DNA of 16,009 bases, taken from NCBI GenBank assembly GCA_029556005.1, contig JAKQGT010000335.1, positions 1-16,009 on the forward strand. The letters run 5' to 3'. The stretch comes from Chlamydiota bacterium (GTDB lineage Bacteria; Chlamydiota; Chlamydiia; Chlamydiales; Simkaniaceae). Under the pieces are notes generated by a model. The model ran no database searches. It was not told where the DNA came from and worked only from the letters and a program-made list of their open reading frames with translations. Positions 7,829-14,546 of this stretch are shown here, one piece after another. The position numbers and the translations under genes were made by a program. The number at the start of each line of letters is the position of its first letter. Position 1 is the first letter of the stretch.

Positions 7829-8261
7829 ACTTAGGGACAAACTTTTCTAATCGCTCTCCTCGTCTCGCAATATCGCGAATGAGAGAAGAGCTAATCGATT
7901 GATAATTTTCATCGGGAAGGATAAAGAGGGTTTCTACTTGAGAAAGTTTGCGGTTGGTATGCGCATGTGTCTTTTCTTGCTCGTAATCTGAAAATGTTCG
8001 CATCGATTTCAAGATAAAGTCATAATCTTTAGCAATAGTAACGAGCAATTCTTCAAAGAAGATTGCAGTGACATTAGGATAAGGCTCTATAAGAATTTTC
8101 AGAAAAGAAAGACGTTCTTTAGGGGAAAAAACAGCGGGAGCTTTTTCGGTATCTACCCCAATAGCAACAGTCACTGTATCAAAAAGCTTGGCAGCCCTTT
8201 CAATAATATTGACATGACCTAATGTAGGGGGATCAAAAGATCCGGGATAAATCACTTTCAA
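7773..8261 (-). CDS. coaD: Phosphopantetheine adenylyltransferase (TTG start)
   Basis: CoaD transfers AMP from ATP to 4'-phosphopantetheine, the penultimate step of coenzyme A synthesis. Starting at TTG (8261-8259) the product is 162 residues, the normal length, beginning with KVIYPGSFDPPTLGHVN, which holds the nucleotidyltransferase TxGH motif at 13-16. DTEKAPAVFSPKER supplies the substrate lysine, and YQSISSSLIRDIA is the conserved C-terminal SSS-R/K motif. The usual RGLR loop reads KSMR (85-88), keeping only the second Arg. A perfect AAGGAG lies 7 bases before the TTG, while the in-frame ATG at 8291 would add ten atypical residues. TTG overlaps the epimerase stop as TTGA, implying coupling. 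The 3' end overlaps the nnr gene by 56 bases. Confidence 0.95.
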   Translation of the reverse strand: MKVIYPGSFDPPTLGHVNIIERAAKLFDTVTVAIGVDTEKAPAVFSPKERLSFLKILIEPYPNVTAIFFEELLVTIAKDYDFILKSMRTFSDYEQEKTHAHTNRKLSQVETLFILPDENYQSISSSLIRDIARRGERLEKFVPKSIEKAVFEKLQGEQRSDP

Positions 8262-9226
8262 ATGAACGCTCCTTGCATCGTGTTGAACCATTCGATGAAT
8301 CGTGGGATCCCTTCAGCTAGGGAGATTTGAGGTGTAAATCCGAGATTTTTGTGCGCTTTAGTGATATCGGCAAAGGTCTCTACAACATCTCCTTGTTGCA
8401 TGGGCTGAAAATCGAGCTTAGCTTTTTTCCCCAGGTTTTCTTCTAAGAGATGGATCAAAGTCATGAGCTCTTCTGCATGGTTATTCCCTAAGTTATAGAT
8501 TTCAAAACCATGGCAATAATCGATCGCAGCAGCTGTTCCTTGAATAATGTCATCGATGTAGGTAAAGTCCCGCTTCATTTTTCCCTGATTAAAAAGAGGA
8601 AGGGGGAGGTCTTTCAGCATTCTTTCTGCGAAAGAATAGTAGGCCATATCGGGGCGCCCCCAAGGGCCGTAGACAGTAAAAAAACGGAGTCCCGTCATTG
8701 GGATCTGATAGAGGTTGTGATAACTTTTAGCGAGAAGCTCTCCGGATTTTTTAGTGGCGGCGTAGAGGCTAACAGGGTTTTCTGTCTCATCAGTTTCAGA
8801 GAAGGGGATTTTTGTATTTCCTCCATAAACGGAAGAGGAGGAGGCAAAAATGAGTTTAAGAGGAGGAAAGTGGCGGCACGTTTCTAAGATTTGCAAGAAA
8901 CCACTCAGATTGGAGTCGCTGTACACTTGGGGATGTGTGAGTGAATAGCGTACCCCAGCTTGTGCTGCTAAATGAACCAAGTGGGTGAAGGTTTCTTGTT
9001 CAAACTGTTTGTGAATTAAGTGGATGTTTTGGATGTCACAGTTAATAACTTCAATGCCAAGTGTTTTGAGTTTATTCGCACGATTATTTTTTAGTGTGGG
9101 TGTATAATAGTCGTTGAAATTATCACATCCAATCACATAATCTCCTCTTTTACTAAGAAAAGAGGCCAGATGGAAACCAATAAAGCCCGCAATACCAGTA
9201 ATAAAAATCTTTTTTTGAGTTTTCAT
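8258..9226 (-). CDS. UDP-glucuronate 4-epimerase-like NAD-dependent sugar epimerase
   Basis: Short-chain dehydrogenase/reductase acting on UDP-sugars. The 322 residues hold the NAD-binding GIAGFIG at 11-17, the DNFNDYYTPTLKNNR signature at 35-49 that is typical of the UDP-glucuronate 4-epimerase (GAE/CapI) subgroup, HLAAQAGVRYSL at 85-96, SSSVYG at 130-135 and the catalytic YAATK (Tyr155, Lys159), followed by GLRFFTVYGPWGRPDMA. It would supply UDP-galacturonate for a surface glycan if UDP-glucose dehydrogenase exists elsewhere. The start at 9226 is fixed by the Rossmann strand beginning only six residues later; no Shine-Dalgarno is seen, and a TATACT-like -10 (minus strand, 9238-9233) is so close that the message could be leaderless. 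It overlaps coaD by 4 bases and the divergent export gene by 57. Substrate specificity is inferred. Confidence 0.87.
   Translation of the reverse strand: MKTQKKIFITGIAGFIGFHLASFLSKRGDYVIGCDNFNDYYTPTLKNNRANKLKTLGIEVINCDIQNIHLIHKQFEQETFTHLVHLAAQAGVRYSLTHPQVYSDSNLSGFLQILETCRHFPPLKLIFASSSSVYGGNTKIPFSETDETENPVSLYAATKKSGELLAKSYHNLYQIPMTGLRFFTVYGPWGRPDMAYYSFAERMLKDLPLPLFNQGKMKRDFTYIDDIIQGTAAAIDYCHGFEIYNLGNNHAEELMTLIHLLEENLGKKAKLDFQPMQQGDVVETFADITKAHKNLGFTPQISLAEGIPRFIEWFNTMQGAFI
8269..8274 (-). promoter_or_regulatory. Ribosome binding site fixing the TTG start of coaD
   Basis: Perfect AAGGAG on the minus strand, 7 bases upstream of TTG at 8261, embedded in the last codons of the epimerase gene. Its spacing favours the TTG start over the ATG at 8291. 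Confidence 0.75.
9114..9141 (+). promoter_or_regulatory. Putative promoter for the wza/wzc-like operon inside the epimerase gene
   Basis: TTGAAA (9114-9119) and CATAAT (9136-9141), 16 bases apart, each one mismatch from consensus. Predicted initiation is near 9148, about 20 bases before the ATG at 9170. It lies wholly within the oppositely oriented epimerase coding sequence. This is a consensus match only, but its position supports the 9170 start. Confidence 0.42.
9144..9165 (+). promoter_or_regulatory. Perfect inverted repeat covering the Shine-Dalgarno of the Wza-like gene
   Basis: CCTCTTTT (9144-9151) and AAAAGAGG (9158-9165) form an 8-bp stem with a 6-base loop. The 3' arm contains AGAGG, the likely ribosome binding site for ATG at 9170 (4-base spacing). 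If transcribed in full the hairpin would hide that site. A start near 9148 would remove part of the 5' arm, so the effect depends on the real transcription start. The sequence also codes for epimerase residues near 21-28, so chance is possible. Confidence 0.4.
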
Positions 9227-10273
9227 AACATTAGTATAGCAGTATTGTCCTTTTTAATGCTTACGGGGTGTTCAAATTCCCCTTATAAAGGGGAGGATGT
9301 CGTAGGAGCTGCCGAGTTTGTTATGGACTCCTACAAAATCAAGGAAGGAAAATTTTCCATCTTGGAGATGGGAGGTTCCCCATTAATGTCTTTAAGTGAC
9401 GGGGATCTCGAAGATTATAAAGATACCATACAAGATGGGGATGTTCTTAAAATCGCCCTTTTTCATCCCAGCCGCAGTGATTTAGTCAGCAGCGTTCACG
9501 CCATTGGTTCGACAGTGGGATTTAGTGTGCAAGAGGGGAAAATACACCTTCCAGAACTTCAGCCTATTGAGGTCCAAGATCTCACTTTAGGAGAGGCGCG
9601 CGAAAAAATCCAAAACGCTTATGACCGCCAGATTGAGGATTTAGAAGTATTTCTCACTTATGAGAAACGGAAAGAGCGCAAAGTTCAGCTTGCAGGAATG
9701 GTGAGCGCTTCCAGTATTCCCGTGAATGGAAAATTGCGCCTTTTTGAGGTTCTTGCAGATGCAAAAGTCCCTCCCAATGCCAACCTCTTTAAAAGTTATA
9801 TGGTCCGAGAGGGGCATATCGTTCCCGTAGATATGTATAAGCTTGTGAAAGAGGGGGACATGAGCCAAAATGTTGTCATGCGGGGGGGAGATAAGATCTA
9901 TATTGCGGAAAGTTCTGCATCTACTCTAATGGTCATGGGGGAAGTGAGAAGAGAGTGTGTGATCGATGTGCCTGCGGGGTTTATGCCTCTTCGAGAAGCT
10001 CTAGCAACGGCAGGAGGGATTCCTTACACCGGAGACAAAGGGTTTATACAAGTTATTCGGGGGAATATTTTACGTCCTAAAATCTATACTCTGAATTGGA
10101 AGCATGTCATGCGCCTTCCCACGTCTAGTATGCTCCTTATGCCCGGTGATATTGTTTATGTTGCAGCAACACCGATTACAGAATGGAACCGGTTTATTAC
10201 CCAAATATTCCCCACTCTGACAGGGATTGAGCTGTTCAGAAAAGGGGTATCAGGAGTTGTTGCTATTCAATGA
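9170..10273 (+). CDS. Wza-like polysaccharide export outer-membrane lipoprotein
   Basis: Predicted channel that passes capsule or exopolysaccharide across the outer membrane. The 367 residues start with a basic n-region, a hydrophobic stretch (21-31) and a lipobox LTGC with the lipidated Cys at 34. A Poly_export domain (about 85-165) contains DGDVLKIALF and GKIHLPELQPIEVQDLTLGE. Two SLBB-like domains follow (about 172-245 and 251-331), each ending in a GDKIYI/GDIVYV strand. The C-terminal TPITEWNRFITQIFP (334-348) resembles the amphipathic helix that forms Wza's outer-membrane barrel. The start at 9170 has an AGAGG site and gives the complete signal peptide, but overlaps the divergent epimerase by 57 bases; no other ATG fits. 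It is joined to the Wzc-like gene by an ATGA overlap. Confidence 0.85.
   Translation: METNKARNTSNKNLFLSFHNISIAVLSFLMLTGCSNSPYKGEDVVGAAEFVMDSYKIKEGKFSILEMGGSPLMSLSDGDLEDYKDTIQDGDVLKIALFHPSRSDLVSSVHAIGSTVGFSVQEGKIHLPELQPIEVQDLTLGEAREKIQNAYDRQIEDLEVFLTYEKRKERKVQLAGMVSASSIPVNGKLRLFEVLADAKVPPNANLFKSYMVREGHIVPVDMYKLVKEGDMSQNVVMRGGDKIYIAESSASTLMVMGEVRRECVIDVPAGFMPLREALATAGGIPYTGDKGFIQVIRGNILRPKIYTLNWKHVMRLPTSSMLLMPGDIVYVAATPITEWNRFITQIFPTLTGIELFRKGVSGVVAIQ
9278..9294. repeat. 17-base palindrome just inside the Wza-like gene
   Basis: TCCCCTT-ATA-AAGGGGA is a perfect 7-bp inverted repeat around a 3-base centre. It lies 52 bases upstream of the epimerase ATG (minus strand) and 108 bases into the Wza-like gene. 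It could be an operator for the divergent pair or a chance coding palindrome. Confidence 0.3.
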
Positions 10274-13119
10274 AAGAGAATTTTATCATCTTTTCCGATG
10301 TCAAGCAGCTTTTCATCCGTAATAAATGGTTCATTATAGTGGGAAGCGCTCTTTTCGGCGCCTTGGGTTTTTATTATCGCTCTCAGATTCCTGTTACTTA
10401 TGAAATCCTAGCAACCTTTAAAGAAGCTCACTCTCTTTCAGGGTCTCCAGGAGAAGGGCTATTTGAAACCATGATTAAGTCCATTGGGATAGGTGAAGAT
10501 CAGAAGGGGTATTGCATTATTACCTCCTCTAGCATGCTCATCCCTGTTGTTGAAAAGATGGGTCTCCAAGCAAATATTCCAGCAGAAAATGGGTGGAAGC
10601 AGAGGGTAAAACGATTTAAAGACACGATGGATGCTGAGCAAAGGAAACCAACAACTCCTGAGGAGAGATTTGTTTTCGAAAATGTCCATTATCGTGAAGA
10701 AACACTCAAAAAATATACCCTGTTTTTTCTCTCGAAAAACACCTTTGAAGTCCGTACATCGAAGAACCGGGTCCTCACGACAGGGCATGTGGGGGAGCCT
10801 GTGCAGTTTGACGACGTTACATTGACCCTTCAGAAAGTTCCTTCTGCATTGAATGTGCGGCAGGATTATGTTTTAACGCTCGCCCCTTTACATGATGAGG
10901 TGCTCGCTTTAAGAGAGAGAATTGTAGTCGAAGCTGTGCAAGGAGAGCGTTCTTTGATTAGCCTCACCCTTCAGGACTCCGATCGAGAATTTGGGAAAAC
11001 CATCCTCAATACGTTGATGCTCGCGTATAAAGACTACATTCAATTGGACAATAAGCGTGTCGCTCAAGAACAGATTGCCTATCTAGAAAAGCGTCGTGAA
11101 GAATTCTGTCATCAAATGGACCATTTCTTAGAAGAGCATGTTGACTATTTGAAAAAGAGTTTAGGAGAGACAGGTTTTTTATCTTTAGGACAAAGACTTC
11201 CTCTGATTCAAGAGCATAAAAAAGGGCTAAATGAGCAACTGTTAGATCTAGATAAAGAAGAGGAGAGGTTTTTTGTAGCGACAAGTGGGAGTAGTTTTCC
11301 TTTTGATCCTGAAATTGGAGGGTTGCAGCGGGAAATGCATGGTTTAATGAAGGAGCGGGATGAGAGGGGGCTAGCGCTCATGGAAAGTACTCCTCCAGCA
11401 AACTTTATTGCCAGATTAGATGCATTAAATCTCGAAGAGCTCCGCATTAAATCGGGAGTGGATCAGTTTTTTGGGCAGCTGATCTCTGGGCTCCATCAAA
11501 GTAGTTACGAACGGGATAAGATTTTGGTTCATCTGGGGGATTTTAGCGAAGTACTTTCACCCGACGCTTATCAACTCACAAAAATTCAAAAAGAGAAAAC
11601 GCATCTTGTCACTCTTTTAAAAGAAAAAGAGGGGATAGAAGTGACAGCCTCATATCTTAGAAACCAGATCCGCCTTTTATCGATACAAGAGGAGATATTA
11701 AAACAGCGTGTCTTTCATCGTAGCGCGTTAGCAGAGGAATTTTTAGGAATTGATATTCAGACCTTAAAGAAGGTTCTTCTTAGTGCTTTGCAAGAGCGCG
11801 ATAGCAGTTTAGACAAAGTGCGCAAAATGGAATTTGTAAAAAAGCAAATGCATGAAGAGCCAGTCGAATGGGTCTCCTTCAGTGGAGCCTTGCCCGATAC
11901 CCTCAGTAGAGAGATGGCTTTAGAAATAGGTAAACTCACGCAACAAATGCGCAAAAAAGGGAGCTTTACGGAAAAAGAATTAGAAAGGATGGAGCGCTCT
12001 GCTTTGCAGAAGAAAGGCGATTTACTAAAGCATATGGATCAAACGATCCACTTAGAACGCCTTCAAACCGATTTGATCAATAAGCGGATGCGGTTAGTGC
12101 AGACAGCCCTACTCGATTTGATTAACAAAGATATCGCTGTTTTGCAGCAACAAATCAAAGACCGCATCAGTGAGCGTTTAACCCATATCAAGAAAGAAAA
12201 AGAACTGGTTAGGGGTCAGATGGACCAGATCGCGGAGGAGATGGGAAAAATTCCTGAAATGTGGCTAAAAGAACGCCAGTTGCAGTTTAGCTCCGAGATG
12301 CATAAGGGGATGCTAGAGTCTATCGTCCGTCTTGTTGAGTCAAAAAATATCGAAAATAATCTTGTGACTATCGAATCCAAACCTTTAGATTTTGCCTACT
12401 CCTCTATTATTCCTAATCATCCGAAGCTCAAAATCATTACGCTACTGGGTATGATGGTCGGCATGGTTTTGACTTTTGGGTGCTTTTTTTTTAGAGCCTT
12501 TTATCAAGGTATTCCCCTTTCACTAGAGAATCTTAAAGTACGTGGTTGTAAAGTTTTGGGAAAGCTTTCCAAAAAAATCTCTCTTGAACATTTTGATCTA
12601 GAAGTTTTACGTCGCCTCTCGCTTCTATTAAAGGAAAAGGACCAAGCGCCTCTTGTCGTGACTCTTGTTTTAGGGAAAGGGGAGGACTACTCTTCCCTCT
12701 TAGCAGAGCTTCTCCACAAAGAAGGTCGAAAGACGTTGTTGGTAGATTTGGATTTTTCACAAAAAAGAGAGCAAAGAAATCTTTCGGGATTGCTCTCTTT
12801 CTTAGAGGGGAAAGTCCAAGAACCAACGGTTATCAGTAAAGCTTACGGGGCCTATCTTCCTCTGGGAGGATCCTCTGTTTTTGGAGATGAACTCCTGAAA
12901 AGTAAAACTTTTTCCGATTTTATCAATAAAACCAAGCATCAATATGATGTTGTTTTGTTAGCATTGCCCCAAAAGGCCAAAGATTCTCTTCCCAAAAGTT
13001 TTTTCTCCTGCTCCGATGTGATGATTATAAAACTCGCGGAGGAGAATTATGGAGAGCTTCTTCCCTATTTTCAGTGGGGTGATGAAAAAGGGACCGTTGC
13101 GTTTGTTGGGCGTTCATGA
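10270..13119 (+). CDS. Wzc/Wzz-like polysaccharide co-polymerase with degenerate BY-kinase domain
   Basis: Inner-membrane co-polymerase expected to govern chain length and to dock on the Wza-like channel. The 949 residues contain TM1 at about 20-36, a very long periplasmic part (about 37-721) with a GNVR-like DSDREFGKTILNTLMLAYKDY and several helical, probably coiled-coil stretches, a proline-containing IIPNHPK just before TM2 (722-742), and a cytoplasmic C-domain. That domain is shaped like a bacterial tyrosine kinase: LVDLD at 824-828 is the Walker A' motif. However, the Walker A position reads GKGEDYSS (802-809) without the Lys-Ser/Thr, the Walker B position reads VVLLALP with Ala898 for Asp, and no C-terminal tyrosine cluster exists. 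It is therefore probably a pseudokinase. E. coli Wzc is about 720 residues. The start overlaps the upstream stop as ATGA; the 3' end overlaps the convergent gene by 49 bases. Confidence 0.85.
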   Translation: MKENFIIFSDVKQLFIRNKWFIIVGSALFGALGFYYRSQIPVTYEILATFKEAHSLSGSPGEGLFETMIKSIGIGEDQKGYCIITSSSMLIPVVEKMGLQANIPAENGWKQRVKRFKDTMDAEQRKPTTPEERFVFENVHYREETLKKYTLFFLSKNTFEVRTSKNRVLTTGHVGEPVQFDDVTLTLQKVPSALNVRQDYVLTLAPLHDEVLALRERIVVEAVQGERSLISLTLQDSDREFGKTILNTLMLAYKDYIQLDNKRVAQEQIAYLEKRREEFCHQMDHFLEEHVDYLKKSLGETGFLSLGQRLPLIQEHKKGLNEQLLDLDKEEERFFVATSGSSFPFDPEIGGLQREMHGLMKERDERGLALMESTPPANFIARLDALNLEELRIKSGVDQFFGQLISGLHQSSYERDKILVHLGDFSEVLSPDAYQLTKIQKEKTHLVTLLKEKEGIEVTASYLRNQIRLLSIQEEILKQRVFHRSALAEEFLGIDIQTLKKVLLSALQERDSSLDKVRKMEFVKKQMHEEPVEWVSFSGALPDTLSREMALEIGKLTQQMRKKGSFTEKELERMERSALQKKGDLLKHMDQTIHLERLQTDLINKRMRLVQTALLDLINKDIAVLQQQIKDRISERLTHIKKEKELVRGQMDQIAEEMGKIPEMWLKERQLQFSSEMHKGMLESIVRLVESKNIENNLVTIESKPLDFAYSSIIPNHPKLKIITLLGMMVGMVLTFGCFFFRAFYQGIPLSLENLKVRGCKVLGKLSKKISLEHFDLEVLRRLSLLLKEKDQAPLVVTLVLGKGEDYSSLLAELLHKEGRKTLLVDLDFSQKREQRNLSGLLSFLEGKVQEPTVISKAYGAYLPLGGSSVFGDELLKSKTFSDFINKTKHQYDVVLLALPQKAKDSLPKSFFSCSDVMIIKLAEENYGELLPYFQWGDEKGTVAFVGRS

Positions 13120-14546
13120 CCCATTTCTGCTGCAGTACAAGCTGCAAAAAGGCCTCCAAACAAAAAGAACATGAGCCGTCCGGAAGTGTAGGCAATCCAA
13201 TAATGATCTGCCAGACCGATGAGGAGCATCGTTATAAAGATAATGCCTAGCGTTAAAGAGAGGGGGGTAAACCGTTTTTTTATGTAAGGTTTAAAGAGCG
13301 ATACAATAAAAAGGATGAGAAAGGTTAATCCAATAATACCTGTTTCCGCAGCTATTTGGAGATAGATATTGTGGGATAGGCCTCCTGCTTGACTAAGCTC
13401 TTTAAGTTCAGGGTTTAGGATTCCATACGGAAATAAGGAAAATCCATTAAATCCAACCCCAATAAACGGAGAGTATAGGATGAGAAGGTAGGCAATACGA
13501 TAATAAAAAAGGCGTCCCTGATCGGAAGCCATGGATAGGGCATTATAGTTAATAATTCCTCCACGATCGATCAGATATGTGGATAGAAAAACAAGGGAAA
13601 CTGCAACCACGGTGAGTAAGAAAGCTCCTAAAGTAAGGATCTTTTTTTTCATTGCAGGTGAGAAGGTTGTTTTTTTCGTGAGACCGATAGAAAAAAAGAT
13701 TATTGTCCCGAAAATCCAACCAAAAAAGCCCCCTCTTGCAAACGTAAGCACTAATGTGAGAATTTGCAAAGCAATGAGTAGAAGGATAAGAAATCCTATC
13801 CCCCTTTTTGTAGAGGTAATATAAGCATAATAAGAGACAAAAAGGGTGATCGCTAGGTATCCTCCAAAAATGTTCGGGTGATCGAAGGTTCCATGAGAGC
13901 GTAAAATCCGTGTATGCCCTTCTGGTATCCAAGGAAACCATCCTGACAAGAACTGTTTTCCTTCACTCAAGTCAAAGACGGCAATATTGTGCATGTAAGG
14001 GTTAACTACTGGTTCTGATAAAAATTGTAGCCCTAAATGGTGTTGCATCACGAACTGTCCTACTCCGATCAGGCATTCTAATGACGAGACAATAAGAAAC
14101 CCCCAGAGAATTCGAGAGATTAGATCCAATCGCTTTTGATAAATAACGAAAACAAGATGAAAAGCCAGTAAAGCAAGGATCAGATTGATGAGAGCTGTAT
14201 ACTGCAAAAAGTAACTCGAAAATAGAGAGAAAAGAATCGAGAAGAAGGCTGCAAAAGAATAAAAAGTCAAATAGCGGGAGTGGCGGTTAAAAAAAAGCTC
14301 TTGCATGCGTGTTTCCTTTAAGAAGCACAGTCCGATAAAAATGGCCACAATCGCAAAATCTGTTAAGTAAAAATGGATATATTTTTGAAAAAGATCAGGG
14401 ACATTGAATGGAAAGGAAACAGTTTTTTCAAACTGATGGAGAAAATGACAGGAAACCCCACGAAAAATTTTATACTTAAAGTTTGCAACTGGAAATGCAA
14501 TAATGAGTAAACTTGAAAAAAAGTAGATGAGCTTCTTCAGGTTCAT
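13071..14546 (-). CDS. O-antigen polymerase/ligase family membrane protein (Wzy/WaaL type)
   Basis: A 491-residue protein with about twelve predicted membrane spans starting near residue 5. The second half contains a large periplasmic loop (roughly 345-395) followed by SHNIYLQIAAETGIIGLTF, the pattern of the Wzy_C / O-antigen ligase family, with FARGGFFGW and FIGVGFNGF nearby. Members either polymerise lipid-linked repeat units or attach them to lipid A or another acceptor in the periplasm; the sequence alone does not separate these. Its ATG overlaps the stop of the PBP gene (ATGA), no Shine-Dalgarno is evident, so coupling is likely. A SEDS protein (RodA/FtsW) would be the expected PBP partner, but the family signature here is Wzy-like. 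Its 3' end overlaps the Wzc-like gene by 49 bases, placing it beside the export genes. Confidence 0.83.
   Translation of the reverse strand: MNLKKLIYFFSSLLIIAFPVANFKYKIFRGVSCHFLHQFEKTVSFPFNVPDLFQKYIHFYLTDFAIVAIFIGLCFLKETRMQELFFNRHSRYLTFYSFAAFFSILFSLFSSYFLQYTALINLILALLAFHLVFVIYQKRLDLISRILWGFLIVSSLECLIGVGQFVMQHHLGLQFLSEPVVNPYMHNIAVFDLSEGKQFLSGWFPWIPEGHTRILRSHGTFDHPNIFGGYLAITLFVSYYAYITSTKRGIGFLILLLIALQILTLVLTFARGGFFGWIFGTIIFFSIGLTKKTTFSPAMKKKILTLGAFLLTVVAVSLVFLSTYLIDRGGIINYNALSMASDQGRLFYYRIAYLLILYSPFIGVGFNGFSLFPYGILNPELKELSQAGGLSHNIYLQIAAETGIIGLTFLILFIVSLFKPYIKKRFTPLSLTLGIIFITMLLIGLADHYWIAYTSGRLMFFLFGGLFAACTAAEMGHERPTNATVPFSSPH

Noticed and set aside
9103..9108. Perfect TATAAT on the plus strand upstream of the Wza-like gene
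   Set aside because: No -35-like hexamer at 15-19 bases upstream, and it lies inside epimerase coding sequence; the TTGAAA/CATAAT pair nearby is better. It stays possible as a second start.
13107..13126. TGGG/CCCA inverted repeat around the stop of the Wzc-like gene as a bidirectional terminator
   Set aside because: A 4-bp stem with a 9-base loop is too weak to call.
13549..13941. 130-codon minus-strand open frame
   Set aside because: It is an out-of-frame reading within the Wzy-like gene, which has continuous membrane segments and family motifs in the other frame.
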